Source of the DNA: Oscillospiraceae bacterium
GTDB lineage: Bacteria > Bacillota > Clostridia > Oscillospirales > Ruminococcaceae
NCBI GenBank assembly: GCA_004555865.1
Contig: SFJO01000010.1
Span: 1-64,000, forward strand
Length of the DNA stretch: 64,000 nt
Direction of reading: 5' to 3'
The first letter of the stretch is position 1; each line of letters opens with the position of its first letter. Below are positions 35,324 through 44,805 of this stretch, piece after piece. The position numbers and the translations under genes are program-made. Under the pieces are notes generated by a model, which was given only the letters and a program-made list of their open reading frames with translations, had not been told where the DNA came from and did not search any database.

Positions 35324-36769
35324 ATGCTGGACGTAAAACGCAACCTGACGACCATTATGGATTTTTATGAGCTGACCATGGCGGCCGGCTACCTGGAAGA
35401 GGGCTATGAGGACAAGATCAGTGTCTTTGATATGTTCTTCCGCAAGGTGCCGGACGGCGGCGGCTATGCCATCATGGCCGGCCTGGCCCAGTTCATCGAG
35501 GCCATTGACAACCTGTCCTTCACCGAGGCAGACATTGAATATCTGCGCGGCACCCATGTGTTCAACGAAAAGTTCCTGGACTATCTGCGCAGCTTCTCGT
35601 TCCACTGCAACGTGTGGGCCATTGAAGAGGGCACGCCCATCTTCCCGCAGGAGCCCATCGTCACCGTGGAGGGCCCCTCCATCGAGTGCCAGCTCATCGA
35701 GACCCTGCTGCTGGTCACCTTCAACCACCAGTGCCTGATCGCCACCAAGTCCAGCCGCATTGTGCGCGCCGCCGCCGGCCGCCCGGTGATGGAGTTCGGC
35801 GCCCGCCGGGCCCAGGGCTACGACGCCGCCTATTACGGCGCCCGCGCCTCCTACATCGGTGGCTGCGGCTCCACCAGCTGCGTGATGGCCGCCCGCGACT
35901 TCGGCATTCCTGCCTCCGGCACCATGGCCCACAGCTGGGTGCAGATGTTCCCCAGCGAATACGATGCCTTCAAGAAGTACGCCCAGCTGTACCCGGATGC
36001 CTGCGTGCTGCTGGTGGACACCTACAGCGTCACCAAGAGCGGCATTCCCAACGCCATCAAGGTGTTTGACGAGGTGCTCAAGCCCATGGGCAAGCGACCC
36101 AAGGGCGTTCGCATTGACTCCGGCGACATTGCCTATCTCTCCAAAAAGGCCCGCCAGATGCTGGATGAGGCCGGCTACCCCGACTGCACCGTTTGCGCCT
36201 CCAACAGCCTGGATGAGTACCTGGTGCGCGACCTGATCCTGCAGGGCGCCCGGGTGGACAGCTTCGGCATCGGTGAGAACATGATCACCGCCCGCTCCAA
36301 CCCGGTGTTCGGCGGTGTGTACAAGCTGGCCGCCGTGAAAGAGGACGACGGCAGCTACACCCCCAAGATCAAGGTGAGCGAGAGCATGGAAAAGCTGACC
36401 ATTCCCGGCCTGAAGAAGGTGTGGCGTATTTACGACAGCGACGGCAAGGCCATGGCCGACTACGTTACCCTGGCGGACGAAGTGGTGGACACCAAGTACG
36501 GCATCACCCTATTTGACCCGGTGGAAACCTGGAAAGAGCGCACCTATGTAAACTGCACCGCCAAGTGCCTGTCCACCCCCATCTATGTGGGCGGTAAGCG
36601 GGTGTATGAGAGCCCCGCTCTGGCGGACATCCAGAAGTTCTGCAAGGCCCAGATCGCCACCCTGTGGGACGAAGTGACCCGCTTTGAGAACCCCCATTGC
36701 TACTACGTTGACCTGAGCCAGACCCTGTGGGATCTGCGCCAGAACCTGCTGAAGAAGATGAGCCGCTGA
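35324..36769 (+). CDS. pncB: Nicotinate phosphoribosyltransferase
   Basis: 481 aa. It joins nicotinate to PRPP in the NAD salvage pathway. The N-terminal TIMDFYELTMAAGYLEEG and middle motifs MEFGARRAQG, GTMAHSWVQ and GVRIDSGDIAYLSKKAR mark the family. The start codon ATG at 35324 has only a weak purine tract (GAAGAAAGC) upstream; the frame is open for 44 codons further, but those residues are not family-like. The 210-nt gap before it shows no recognisable riboswitch. Confidence 0.94.
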   Translation: MLDVKRNLTTIMDFYELTMAAGYLEEGYEDKISVFDMFFRKVPDGGGYAIMAGLAQFIEAIDNLSFTEADIEYLRGTHVFNEKFLDYLRSFSFHCNVWAIEEGTPIFPQEPIVTVEGPSIECQLIETLLLVTFNHQCLIATKSSRIVRAAAGRPVMEFGARRAQGYDAAYYGARASYIGGCGSTSCVMAARDFGIPASGTMAHSWVQMFPSEYDAFKKYAQLYPDACVLLVDTYSVTKSGIPNAIKVFDEVLKPMGKRPKGVRIDSGDIAYLSKKARQMLDEAGYPDCTVCASNSLDEYLVRDLILQGARVDSFGIGENMITARSNPVFGGVYKLAAVKEDDGSYTPKIKVSESMEKLTIPGLKKVWRIYDSDGKAMADYVTLADEVVDTKYGITLFDPVETWKERTYVNCTAKCLSTPIYVGGKRVYESPALADIQKFCKAQIATLWDEVTRFENPHCYYVDLSQTLWDLRQNLLKKMSR

Positions 36770-36824
36770 CCGGCCGCGGGGGTTGCCCCGTCTCTTTGCC
36801 GCAGGTTCATGTTAAAACAAACTT

Positions 36825-36868
36825 AAAAAGGTGTTCGGCTTAAAAACCGAACACCTTTTCTATTTTTC
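36825..36868. terminator. Bidirectional terminator between pncB and the LTA synthase-like gene
   Basis: AAAAAGGTGTTCGG (36825-36838) pairs with CCGAACACCTTTT (36847-36859); T-rich on both sides. Confidence 0.9.
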
Positions 36869-36891
36869 TGGGCTGCTTTTGCCCGGCCGGC

Positions 36892-38799
36892 TCACCCGGC
36901 CGCATAGGCCCAGAAGTTCTCCAGCCGCTCCGGCTCGTTTATGTGGGCATACACCGCCGTGCGGTACAGGTTCAGCAGATCGTCCTCCGCAATCTGCTTT
37001 TCGTCCAGCCAGCTTCCGTCGGCTGCGCGCACACCTTGGGCGCACACCACCGGGTAGCGCTGGGCCACCTGGGCCAGCAGCTTCTGGTAGCCGGTCAGCG
37101 GCAGGCCGGCCACCTGGGCCAGATACAGCTGCAGGTCATTCAGGCCGCAGGCGGGCAGCTGCGTTTCCTCCTGGCTCTGGTTGCACCAGATGAAGTAGGG
37201 CACCTGGTAGCGCAGATGCTCCTGGGCGTCCGGCCCGCTTTCATACTGGCTGTAAAACGCCTCGTCCACCCAAGGCTGGTGATCGCCGAAGAACACCACA
37301 TAGGTCTTGCGGGGGCGCTGCTCCAGCTGCTGCAAAAACTCCTTCAGAGCCTTGCCGCTCTCCTTCACCAGCGTCAGATACTGGCGGGTCTGGCTGCAGT
37401 TGGTGCGGCTGTCCAGCAGGGCGTTGAGGTTGGCAAAGTCCTCTTCCTCGTAGCTGCCGTGGTTCTGAATGGTCACGTTGAAAAGGAACTGCGGCCCGGT
37501 TCCCTCCTCCAGCACCCGAAGCACCTGAGTGTAGTTTGCCTGGTCCGATACATATCGGCGGATCTGATCGGTGTTTTCGTATTCGGGCAGGAACACTGAC
37601 CGCTCAAACCCAAGTTTGGGATACACCCGCTCCCGCGACCACACGATGCCCTCGTTCGGGTGCATGGCCACGGTGCCGCTGCCCAGCTGGGCCAGCAGAC
37701 CGGGCAGTGCGGGCACTTCCTGCCGGATGGCCGTCTCATAGGGGATGGGGGTGCCGGTGTAAAACAGCAGGCTGTCCCCCGTCAGGAACTCATACTCCGC
37801 GTTGGGGGTGTTGCCGCCGAACACCGAGGAATAGGCCGTGCCGTGGGCCGACCGGGCCAGAATCTCGTCCCAGTCCCGGTAGATCTCCGGGTCGATCTGC
37901 GCCCCATAGCAGCGCAGATCCGCGAAGGACTCGTTCATAATCACCACAATGTCTGGTGTCTGTGACACTTTTGTGCTTGCATCCGAAGAATATTGCTCCA
38001 GCCAGAGCAGCCGGGCCTCATAGTCCTTCGGCTTTTTCAGGGGCAGATCCCTGCTTTGCAGGAACAGATTGGCCACAAAGGCGTTTTGGGTGCTGATGTA
38101 GGAGGAGGTCACCCCGCTGGCCGGAATGAGCGGTGAGACCCACAACAGCACACCGGCTGCAGCGGCCCCAAGGCCCATGGCCGCCCGGAACCCGGCCGAC
38201 CGGGGCGCGCCCGCGCACAGGCCGCCCGCCCAGTGCAGGGCCGCCAGCGCCCACAGCCACAGCGCCGCCAGCACGGCTATTTTGTGAGACAGCGCCAGGC
38301 GGTAGCCCCCCGCCACGTTGAGCGCCGCCCGCCAGGAGCCGATGTCCTGCCATTGCAGGGCCGTGCCGCGGAATTGCAGCAGCGCCAGGTTCAGCAGCGC
38401 CAGCAGCACCGAAACCGTGACGCAGACGCCGCCTGCAAGCCCCGGGCGGCCCAGCAGGCCCCACAGCAGGCAGAACAGCAGCAGCCAGAGAGCCAGCGCC
38501 CAGAGCTTCGGCAGCAGTTTGAAGTAGAAGAACACGCCGATGTCCGTTGAAACCGCCTGAAGACATTGGGCCAGAACCGGCACCGCGGCCATCAGTGCAA
38601 ACGCCCGAACGCGCCGGGGCAGGCACTGCACCGCCAGGCTGCACGCCAGCAGCACCAGCGCCGCCAAAAGGCCATCCTTCAAGGCAAGGGTGTCGGTCCA
38701 TTTGCCCACCGCCAGAATGCCAAGGCCCGCCAATAGCAGCGCCCAGAAGCCCCGCCGGGCCTTTGCGTCATCCTTTGAAACCGTCATATATGCTTCCAT
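36892..38799 (-). CDS. LTA synthase-like sulfatase-fold membrane protein
   Basis: 635 aa. About five to seven membrane segments fill residues 15-235, and an extracellular sulfatase-fold domain follows. Motifs of glycerol- or ethanolamine-phosphate transferases are present: VVIMNESFADL (metal-binding Glu), GGNTPNAEYEFLTG with the nucleophile Thr, and FFGDHQPW. Lipoteichoic acid synthases polymerise glycerol phosphate from phosphatidylglycerol; the same fold also decorates other glycans, so the precise product is open. The ATG at 38799 lacks an SD; the ATG at 38787 has GGAAG 5 nt upstream and may be the true start. Confidence 0.88.
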   Translation of the reverse strand: MEAYMTVSKDDAKARRGFWALLLAGLGILAVGKWTDTLALKDGLLAALVLLACSLAVQCLPRRVRAFALMAAVPVLAQCLQAVSTDIGVFFYFKLLPKLWALALWLLLFCLLWGLLGRPGLAGGVCVTVSVLLALLNLALLQFRGTALQWQDIGSWRAALNVAGGYRLALSHKIAVLAALWLWALAALHWAGGLCAGAPRSAGFRAAMGLGAAAAGVLLWVSPLIPASGVTSSYISTQNAFVANLFLQSRDLPLKKPKDYEARLLWLEQYSSDASTKVSQTPDIVVIMNESFADLRCYGAQIDPEIYRDWDEILARSAHGTAYSSVFGGNTPNAEYEFLTGDSLLFYTGTPIPYETAIRQEVPALPGLLAQLGSGTVAMHPNEGIVWSRERVYPKLGFERSVFLPEYENTDQIRRYVSDQANYTQVLRVLEEGTGPQFLFNVTIQNHGSYEEEDFANLNALLDSRTNCSQTRQYLTLVKESGKALKEFLQQLEQRPRKTYVVFFGDHQPWVDEAFYSQYESGPDAQEHLRYQVPYFIWCNQSQEETQLPACGLNDLQLYLAQVAGLPLTGYQKLLAQVAQRYPVVCAQGVRAADGSWLDEKQIAEDDLLNLYRTAVYAHINEPERLENFWAYAAG

Positions 38800-38993
38800 C
38801 CGTTCTTCGTTTCGGTGGGGCGATTTTTCCGCCCCGCCCGGAGCGGGCCGCCGGGCAAAGCCGGTTTTACGTCCGCTTTACATCTGATTGTATTTTACAT
38901 GGAAATGCCCCCGCCTGCAAGCCCGGAAGGGCCTTTGCGGTACGTCAGTACGCGGATTTTGTCCCCTTGCGCCGAGGCCAAACGGCCCAACGC

Positions 38994-39029
38994 AAAAAAA
39001 GTGGCAGAACTTTCGTTCTGCCACTTTTT
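38994..39029. terminator. Terminator after tRNA-fMet
   Basis: GTGGCAGAA (39001-39009) pairs with TTCTGCCAC (39016-39024), with A7 before and T5 after. It begins 3 nt beyond the tRNA's CCA on the minus strand. Confidence 0.88.
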
Positions 39030-39031
39030 GA

Positions 39032-39108
<77 letters not shown>

Positions 39109-39163
39109 ATATATAAAAACAGCCTTGCGACTGATTTTGTTGCCCTCTCTTGAGTGCTTATTT

Positions 39164-39192
39164 AGTATAGCACCGGGGTGCCATTCTGTCAA
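39164..39192 (-). promoter_or_regulatory. Promoter of tRNA-fMet
   Basis: Minus strand TTGACA (39187-39192), 17 nt, TATACT (39164-39169). The spacer end CCCGGTGC is shared with the tRNA-Arg promoter at 60305. Confidence 0.88.
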
Positions 39193-39283
39193 CACTTTTT
39201 TGAAAAGTTTTAAAAAAATATGGCTTTGCTTTTCTGCCGCCGGGTCACCTTCCTGCGTTTGTCCCGCCGGGCAGGCGTTGTGC

Positions 39284-39312
39284 TTTTCAACCCGGCCAGT
39301 TTTCGCTATAAT
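39284..39312 (+). promoter_or_regulatory. Probable promoter of the 79-aa gene
   Basis: TTTTCA (39284-39289), 17 nt, TATAAT (39307-39312), about 60 nt before the ATG at 39375. Confidence 0.55.
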
Positions 39313-39374
39313 AAGAAGCATTGCGAGGCGTTTGTGCCCCCGCATGGATTTTTTCCGAAAGCGAGGTTTCCCTC

Positions 39375-39614
39375 ATGGATCTCTCCACTTTGTTTCAATT
39401 AAAAACCGCCTGGAGCGGTTTTCAGCGGCGGCACCCGAAGTTCGTGCCCTTCTGCCGGGCAGCCAAGACCCGCATCACCGAGGGCACGGTGCTGGAAATC
39501 ACCGTCACGCCGCCGGACGGCCAGCCCCTGAGCATGAACCTGAAGGTGGCCGCGCAGGATCTGGATGCGCTGAACCAGCTGATGGGCCTTGCCGGTCAGG
39601 CGTCCCAGCCTTGA
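39375..39614 (+). CDS. Hypothetical protein, 79 aa
   Basis: No family recognised. A soluble, mixed alpha/beta-looking protein beginning MDLSTLFQLKTAWSGF. It has a basic middle (QRRHPKF), a strand pair (VLEITVTPPDG) and a C-terminal helix. The ATG at 39375 follows GAGG by 8 nt, and a TATAAT promoter lies upstream. It is 50 bp from the ProX-like gene and probably cotranscribed with it. Confidence 0.65.
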   Translation: MDLSTLFQLKTAWSGFQRRHPKFVPFCRAAKTRITEGTVLEITVTPPDGQPLSMNLKVAAQDLDALNQLMGLAGQASQP

Positions 39615-39664
39615 CCGCCCCTTCCTCCACCCATTCGCCGCACCGCGGCAGAAAGGACCGCACC

Positions 39665-40240
39665 ATGACTGCATCTGTTCTGTATGAGGGCCGCCCCGCC
39701 GACGAGACCGGCCGCCTGCCCCGCGAGATCCGCACCTACGACCTGCTGGACCGGCTGGGCATCCCCTTCTGGCGCACAGACCACGCCCCCGCCACCACCA
39801 TGGAAGTCTGCCACGACATTGACGCCGTGCTGGATGTGCTGATCTGCAAGAACCTGTTTTTGTGCAACCGGCAGAAAACGAACTTTTACCTGTTGATGAT
39901 GCCCGGCGACAAGCCCTTCAAAACCAAGGACCTCTCCAGCCAGCTGGGGGTTGCCCGCCTGAGCTTTGCAGACGAGGCCCACATGGAGGAAATGCTGGAC
40001 CTGCTGCCCGGCAGCGTGAGCATCATGGGCCTTGCCAACGACACCGAGCACCGGGTTCAGCTGGTGATCGACCGGGAGGTGCTGGAGGGCGAATACCTCG
40101 GCTGCCACCCCTGCATGAACACCAGCAGCATCAAGCTGAAAACCAAGGACGTGCTGGAAAAGTTTCTGCCCGCCGTGAGACACACCGCCACGGTGGTGGA
40201 CCTGCCCTGGCCCGTCCCGGAAGAGGGCCAGCCTGGCTGA
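39665..40240 (+). CDS. YbaK/ProX-type prolyl-tRNA deacylase
   Basis: 191 aa. The YbaK domain is clear: NLFLCNRQKTNFYLLMMPGDK, SSQLGVARLSFADE, GSVSIMGLANDT, and GCHPCMNTSSIKLKTKDVLEKF. Such trans-editing enzymes hydrolyse misacylated tRNA, typically Ala-tRNA-Pro. AAAGGA precedes the ATG at 39665. It lies between the 79-aa gene and cyclophilin. Confidence 0.9.
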   Translation: MTASVLYEGRPADETGRLPREIRTYDLLDRLGIPFWRTDHAPATTMEVCHDIDAVLDVLICKNLFLCNRQKTNFYLLMMPGDKPFKTKDLSSQLGVARLSFADEAHMEEMLDLLPGSVSIMGLANDTEHRVQLVIDREVLEGEYLGCHPCMNTSSIKLKTKDVLEKFLPAVRHTATVVDLPWPVPEEGQPG

Positions 40241-40404
40241 AAACGGCCCAAACCGCCCCTTGTGCCCGGTTGCACCCGCCGCGGCCTTGTGCTACAATTT
40301 AAGCATCAGCTGCGTGCATGGCCCTGTGTGCGGCGGCCCGGCGTCGGGCGGCTGCGGCACGGCCTGCAAAGCGGACTAAACAAGAACGGAGCGTGCGTGA
40401 TTTT

Positions 40405-40881
40405 ATGATTCGCATTACTATGGAAAACGGCAAAACCATCGATCTTGAGCTGGACGCCAAGGCGGCCCCTCTGACCGTGGAGAACTTTCTGAAGCTGGTG
40501 GGCGAGGGCTTTTATGACGGTCTGATCTTCCATCGGGTCATTCCCGGCTTTATGATCCAGGGCGGCTGCCCCCAGGGCACCGGCATGGGCGGCCCCGGCT
40601 GGCACATCAAGGGCGAGTTTGCTCACAACGGCTGGAACAACCCCATCAAGCACACCCGCGGCGTCATCAGCATGGCCCGCGCCATGGACCCCAACTCCGC
40701 CGGCAGCCAGTTCTTCATCATGCATGAGGATGCCCCCCATCTGGACGGCGACTACGCTGCCTTCGGCCATGTGGTGAACGGCATGGATGTGGTGGACGAG
40801 ATTGCCGCCACCCCCACCAACTACGCTGACAAGCCCCTGACTCCCCAGGTCATCAAGACCATCCGCGTGGTGGAAGAGTAA
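40405..40881 (+). CDS. ppiB: Peptidyl-prolyl cis-trans isomerase (cyclophilin)
   Basis: 158 aa, cytoplasmic (no signal peptide). FHRVIPGFMIQGGCPQGTGMG and SAGSQFFIMHEDAPHLDG carry the catalytic Arg, Phe, Gln and His residues. It accelerates proline isomerisation during folding. The ATG at 40405 is 13 nt from GGAG. A perfect hairpin terminator follows. Confidence 0.95.
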   Translation: MIRITMENGKTIDLELDAKAAPLTVENFLKLVGEGFYDGLIFHRVIPGFMIQGGCPQGTGMGGPGWHIKGEFAHNGWNNPIKHTRGVISMARAMDPNSAGSQFFIMHEDAPHLDGDYAAFGHVVNGMDVVDEIAATPTNYADKPLTPQVIKTIRVVEE

Positions 40882-40899
40882 GCGCTGAATTTACACAGC

Positions 40900-40936
40900 A
40901 AGGCCCGGTACCAAACGGTACCGGGCCTTGCTTTTT
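40900..40936 (+). terminator. Terminator after ppiB
   Basis: AAGGCCCGGTACC pairs with GGTACCGGGCCTT across AAAC, followed by GCTTTTT. Confidence 0.92.
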
Positions 40937-40963
40937 CGTTTGTGTGCGCGGTGCGTCCTCTCC

Positions 40964-41226
40964 TTACTCCTCAAAAGAGAAGTGCAGCACGTCCGGGCGG
41001 CTGTAATGGCCGCAGGGGTCAAACTCCATCCGGCTGGCGTACACCTTCGTCATGTCCAGGTCGGCAAACAGAATGTCCTCTTTGTCCCACACGGGGCCGG
41101 CCACTGCGTGGCCGTAGGGGTCCAGAATGCTGCTGCCGCCCCGGCAGACCTTTCCCGGCAGGGCTTCGATCTCCTTCGGGCGGGCCAGATTCTGCGGCGC
41201 AGCCGGGCCGCTGTGGGCCTTTTCAG
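40964..41226 (-). pseudogene. C-terminal remnant of a nitrilase/carbon-nitrogen hydrolase
   Basis: An open minus-strand frame of about 87 codons ends in a normal TAA at 40964. It reads like the last quarter of a nitrilase: VCRGGSSILDPYG, then AGPVWDKEDILFADLDM, then EFDPCGHYSRPDVL. The catalytic Glu, Lys and Cys would lie further upstream, but that space is occupied by the end of degV (stop at 41236) and no start or SD is present. The gene has lost its 5' three-quarters, apparently by a deletion joining it to degV. Confidence 0.8.
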
Positions 41227-41235
41227 GGCAATGCT

Positions 41236-42102
41236 TTACCGGTTCGTACCCCGGTAGAACAGCGCCACGGTGCCCGGGCCGGAATGGGCGCCGATCACCG
41301 GGCCGATCATGTTCAGCTCAATGCGCCCGGCCCCGATGGCACGGATCTTGTCGGCCACATACTGGGCGTCCGCCAGGCAGTCGCCATGGCTGATGAACAC
41401 GGTGCCGGTCTTGTCCAGCACACCGTCCTTGTAATGCTTCACCAGCGCGTCCAGGCTGGCCCGGCGGCCCCGCACCTTCTCCATGGGAATGAGTTTGCCC
41501 TCACGGTCCACATGCAGCACCGGCTTGATGCCCAGCAGCGTACCGGCCACCGCCGCCGCGCCGGACACACGCCCGCCCCGCTTGAGGAACATCAGGTCCT
41601 CCACGGTGAACCAAGCGCAGTAGCTCTGCCCCTGGGTGCGCACATAGTCGGCCACCTCGTCCAGGCTTTTGCCCTGCTTGCGCAGCAGCGCTGCCTCAAA
41701 GGTCAGTAGGCCCTCGCCCATGCTGGCCTGAAGGGTATCCACGCACACCACGCGGCGGCCGGGGTACTCTTCCATCAGGTCCTGTGCCGTGATGCAGGCC
41801 GTCTGGTAGGTGCCCGAAAGCCCGCTGGAAAACGCCAGATACAGCACGTCTTTCCCCTGCTCCAGCACCGGGGCAAAGGCCTTTCGCAGCGTCTCCATGG
41901 TCAGCTGGCTGGTGGTGGACGTACCGCCGCTGCGCAGGGCGGTGTAAAAATCCGCCATGGGCATTTCCCGTCCGTCCGGATGGTTCTGATAGCTTTTGTC
42001 GTTCAGGGTAAAACTCAGCGGCATCACCACGGCGTCCATCTCCTCGATCAGCGCGGGAGACAGATCGGTGGTGGAATCCGTAAACAGTACATAATCCTGC
42101 AT
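41236..42102 (-). CDS. DegV family fatty-acid-binding protein (FakB-like)
   Basis: 288 aa. DegV domains bind one fatty acid and present it to FakA for phosphorylation. The N-terminal LFTDSTTDLSPALIEE, TSQLTMETLR, FSSGLSGTYQTA and C-terminal IGPVIGAHSGPGTVALFYRG signatures are present. A FakA homologue is encoded at 28320. The ATG at 42102 follows GAGGAGGACTATC; it is third in a prmA-rsmE-degV run. Confidence 0.93.
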   Translation of the reverse strand: MQDYVLFTDSTTDLSPALIEEMDAVVMPLSFTLNDKSYQNHPDGREMPMADFYTALRSGGTSTTSQLTMETLRKAFAPVLEQGKDVLYLAFSSGLSGTYQTACITAQDLMEEYPGRRVVCVDTLQASMGEGLLTFEAALLRKQGKSLDEVADYVRTQGQSYCAWFTVEDLMFLKRGGRVSGAAAVAGTLLGIKPVLHVDREGKLIPMEKVRGRRASLDALVKHYKDGVLDKTGTVFISHGDCLADAQYVADKIRAIGAGRIELNMIGPVIGAHSGPGTVALFYRGTNR

Positions 42103-42159
42103 GATAGTCCTCCTCTTCTGCAAAGCCTTCTTCTGTATGCGCGCACAGAGCCGCGCCGC

Positions 42160-42888
42160 TCACTCAAAGTTGCCGGTCAGCGCCATCACGGCAGCCAGTA
42201 CGGCGGTGGGGGCCGTTTCACACCGGAGGATGCGGGGCCCAAGGCCCACCTGCACCGCCCCGGCCTTACACAGCACCTCGGCCTCTTCGGGGGCAAAGCC
42301 GCCCTCGCTGCCGGTGATGAGGGCCAGGCGGCCGTTCTCGGGCAGGCCCTCCAGCGCCGTGCGCAGGGGCACGCCGCCCCCCTCGTACAGAAGAATGGCC
42401 CGGTCGTACCCGGCCAGCAAGCCCGGCAGGGCTGAAAACTCCACCGGGGCTTCCACGGCGGGCACCGCCCCGCGGCCGCACTGCTTGGCAGCCTCCAGGG
42501 CAATGCGGCGGCGGCGCTCCAGCTTCTGTTCTTCCTTTTTGGGCTGGGCCACACAGTAGCGGCTGGTAAAGGGCTGGATGGCCGAAGCCCCCAGCTCCAC
42601 CCCTTTCTGAATGATGGTCTCCAGCTTATCCAGCTTGGGGTAAGCCACAAACAGGGTCACTTTCAGCGGCGGCTCGGCCGTGCTTGGGGTGCGGTCCAGC
42701 ACTTCCAGCATCACGGCCTCCGGGCCCACGTCGGTCACGCGGGCGGTCATGTCGGTGCCCTGCCCGTCGCACAGGGTGATCTCGTCCCCCTCTTTGGCCC
42801 GCATCACCCGGGCCAGATGATGGGCATCCGGGCCGGTGATCCGGGCAAAATTGCCCAGAATGTCCTGGGTAAAATAGCGGTGCGGCAT
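42160..42888 (-). CDS. rsmE: 16S rRNA (uracil1498-N3)-methyltransferase
   Basis: 242 aa. A SPOUT-class enzyme that methylates U1498 in the decoding region. It begins MPHRYFTQD and has the knot motifs ITGSEGGFAPEEAE and LGPRILRCETAPTAVLA. The ATG at 42888 follows CAGGAGGAGC, 16 nt after prmA ends; the prmA-rsmE order is conserved in Firmicutes. Confidence 0.95.
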   Translation of the reverse strand: MPHRYFTQDILGNFARITGPDAHHLARVMRAKEGDEITLCDGQGTDMTARVTDVGPEAVMLEVLDRTPSTAEPPLKVTLFVAYPKLDKLETIIQKGVELGASAIQPFTSRYCVAQPKKEEQKLERRRRIALEAAKQCGRGAVPAVEAPVEFSALPGLLAGYDRAILLYEGGGVPLRTALEGLPENGRLALITGSEGGFAPEEAEVLCKAGAVQVGLGPRILRCETAPTAVLAAVMALTGNFE

Positions 42889-42904
42889 GGCGCTCCTCCT
42901 GTTC

Positions 42905-43825
42905 TCAGGCGCGGGGATGGCGGCACAGAATGCACTCCCAGCCGTTCTCTTCCCGAATCTCCACAACCTCCAGCCCGGCGGCGCGCAGTCCGTCGGCCAC
43001 TTCATCCCGGCGGGTGTCAATGATGCCGCTGGCAATGAAGGTGCCGTTCTCGGCCAGCAGGGCCGGCACGGCGGGGGCCAGGTGCAGAATGGCGTTGGCC
43101 ACAATGTTGGCGGTGATCAGGTCGTACTTGCCGCTGGCCTTGTCGCTCAGATCGCCCACCAGCACACGGAACCGGTCCTGCACGCCGTTCAGCTCGGCGT
43201 TCTCCCCGGCGGTGCGCACGCACATGGGGTCAATGTCCACACCCTCGGCGGTTTTGGCCCCCAGCAGCAGGGCCGCAATGGCCAGAATGCCGCTGCCGGT
43301 GCCGATGTCCAGCACGCGCTCGCCGCCCTTTACCAGCTCATCCAGCACGGTCAGGCACAGGGCCGTGGTCTCGTGGGTGCCGGTGCCGAAGGCCATGCCC
43401 GGGTCCATGCGCAGCACGGTGCGGCCGGTCTCATACTCCTCCCAGCTGGGCACAATGGCCAAGCGCTTGCCAATGTCCATGGCGTGGTAGTACTGCTTCC
43501 AGGCAGTCTCCCAATCCTGCTGCTCCACGCCCTCGGTGTTCAGGGTGTAGGGCATTTCGCAGCTGTCCAGCCGGTCCTTCAGCAGGGCCAGCACCTCGGC
43601 GGGCGGCTCGTCCGGCGCGAGGTACATATGCACGATGACCTGATCCCGGGGCTTGTCCAGCAGATCCTGCTCAATCAGGTCCACATGGGCAATGGCTTCC
43701 ACCTGGGTTTCCAGGTCGCTGTAATCCTCAATGTAAATTCCGCCGCCGGAAATGCCGGTGGCAATGGCCTCAGCCTCTTCGGCGCGGGCCTTCGGCACAG
43801 TGATGCGGATATCGGTCCATTCCAT
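42905..43825 (-). CDS. prmA: Ribosomal protein L11 methyltransferase
   Basis: 306 aa. It trimethylates L11 (rplK at 14972). The SAM-binding motif VLDIGTGSGILAIAALLLGA and the substrate motif MDPGMAFGTGTHETT are intact; LITANIVANAI is motif IV. The ATG at 43825 follows GGGAGGAACC. First gene of the prmA-rsmE-degV series. Confidence 0.96.
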   Translation of the reverse strand: MEWTDIRITVPKARAEEAEAIATGISGGGIYIEDYSDLETQVEAIAHVDLIEQDLLDKPRDQVIVHMYLAPDEPPAEVLALLKDRLDSCEMPYTLNTEGVEQQDWETAWKQYYHAMDIGKRLAIVPSWEEYETGRTVLRMDPGMAFGTGTHETTALCLTVLDELVKGGERVLDIGTGSGILAIAALLLGAKTAEGVDIDPMCVRTAGENAELNGVQDRFRVLVGDLSDKASGKYDLITANIVANAILHLAPAVPALLAENGTFIASGIIDTRRDEVADGLRAAGLEVVEIREENGWECILCRHPRA

Positions 43826-44046
43826 CCTGGTTCCTCCCAAAAACGGCCTCGCTGCCCTCCGGGCGGCGCTGCCGGTTGTTTTTTCCGTTTCGGCCCGGCG
43901 GCACATCCGCCGGAGTTCCGATACAGAGACAGTATATCATATTCCCCGCTGAAATGGTATAATAAAGTGGGCAAGGTCGCAGCCTTTCCGGCGCGTTTCC
44001 CCCTTTGCGGGAGTAGCCCTGATTCTTTCCAGAGAGGAGCTGTGCC

Positions 44047-44652
44047 ATGAACTGGCAGCTGATCGACAACAACGAAATGGAGCGCATCCACGTGCGGGAA
44101 ATGCACCGGGATTTTCCCCCCGGCGAGCTGAAGGGCGTGGATGTGATGGAGCGCCTGCGGGCCGACGGCTGTTACTGGCCCTACGCCTGCTACGACGAGG
44201 CGGGCCGGCTGCTGGCCTACGCCTTTTTGTGCGGTCTGCCGGGCGAGCCGAACGTGCTGCTGGATTATTACGCCGTTCTGCCCGCCGTGCGCTGCCGGGG
44301 CCTTGGGGCCGAACTGCTGGCCCGGCTGCGCGGGGTGTGCGCCGGGCGGTGGCAGGGCATCCTCATTGAGGCTGAGGACCCCGCCGAAGCCCCGGACGAG
44401 GGGCTGGCCATCCGCCGTTTGGGCTTTTACACCCGGGCCGGTGCCCGGATGCTGAAGTGGGAAAGCCGGGTATTCGGCGTGCACTACCGGCTGTTCTGCC
44501 TGCCCTGCGCCGAGAAGGACGCCCCGGCCGCCGAGGACGATGCCCTGGTGGGCAGCCTTGCCCGCCTGTACCACGAGATGGTGCCCGGCCCGCTGTACGG
44601 CCCCAATGTGGCCTTCTGGCGGGCGGACGCCCAGCGCCCCGCCTTTGGCTGA
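44047..44652 (+). CDS. GNAT family N-acetyltransferase
   Basis: 201 aa. The GNAT core is seen at VLLDYYAVLPAVRCRGLGAELLARL, which holds the acetyl-CoA-binding R/Q-x-x-G-x-G/A element as RCRGLGA. Substrate unknown. The C-terminal ~50 residues extend beyond the usual domain. AGAGAGGAG lies 8 nt before the ATG. A TATAAT box lies about 85 nt upstream, divergent from prmA. Confidence 0.85.
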   Translation: MNWQLIDNNEMERIHVREMHRDFPPGELKGVDVMERLRADGCYWPYACYDEAGRLLAYAFLCGLPGEPNVLLDYYAVLPAVRCRGLGAELLARLRGVCAGRWQGILIEAEDPAEAPDEGLAIRRLGFYTRAGARMLKWESRVFGVHYRLFCLPCAEKDAPAAEDDALVGSLARLYHEMVPGPLYGPNVAFWRADAQRPAFG

Positions 44653-44805
44653 CCCACACCCGCGGGCGGCTGCCCCTTTCCTTCGGCCTTTTCTTCCTAT
44701 ATAATAAATGGTTGTAGGAAAATCCCGGCGGCACCACCCGCCGGGACCTGAAATTTTTTCGGCCTGCCGCGCCCTCTGCGCCATGCCGTTTTTTGGAAGT
44801 GTACC

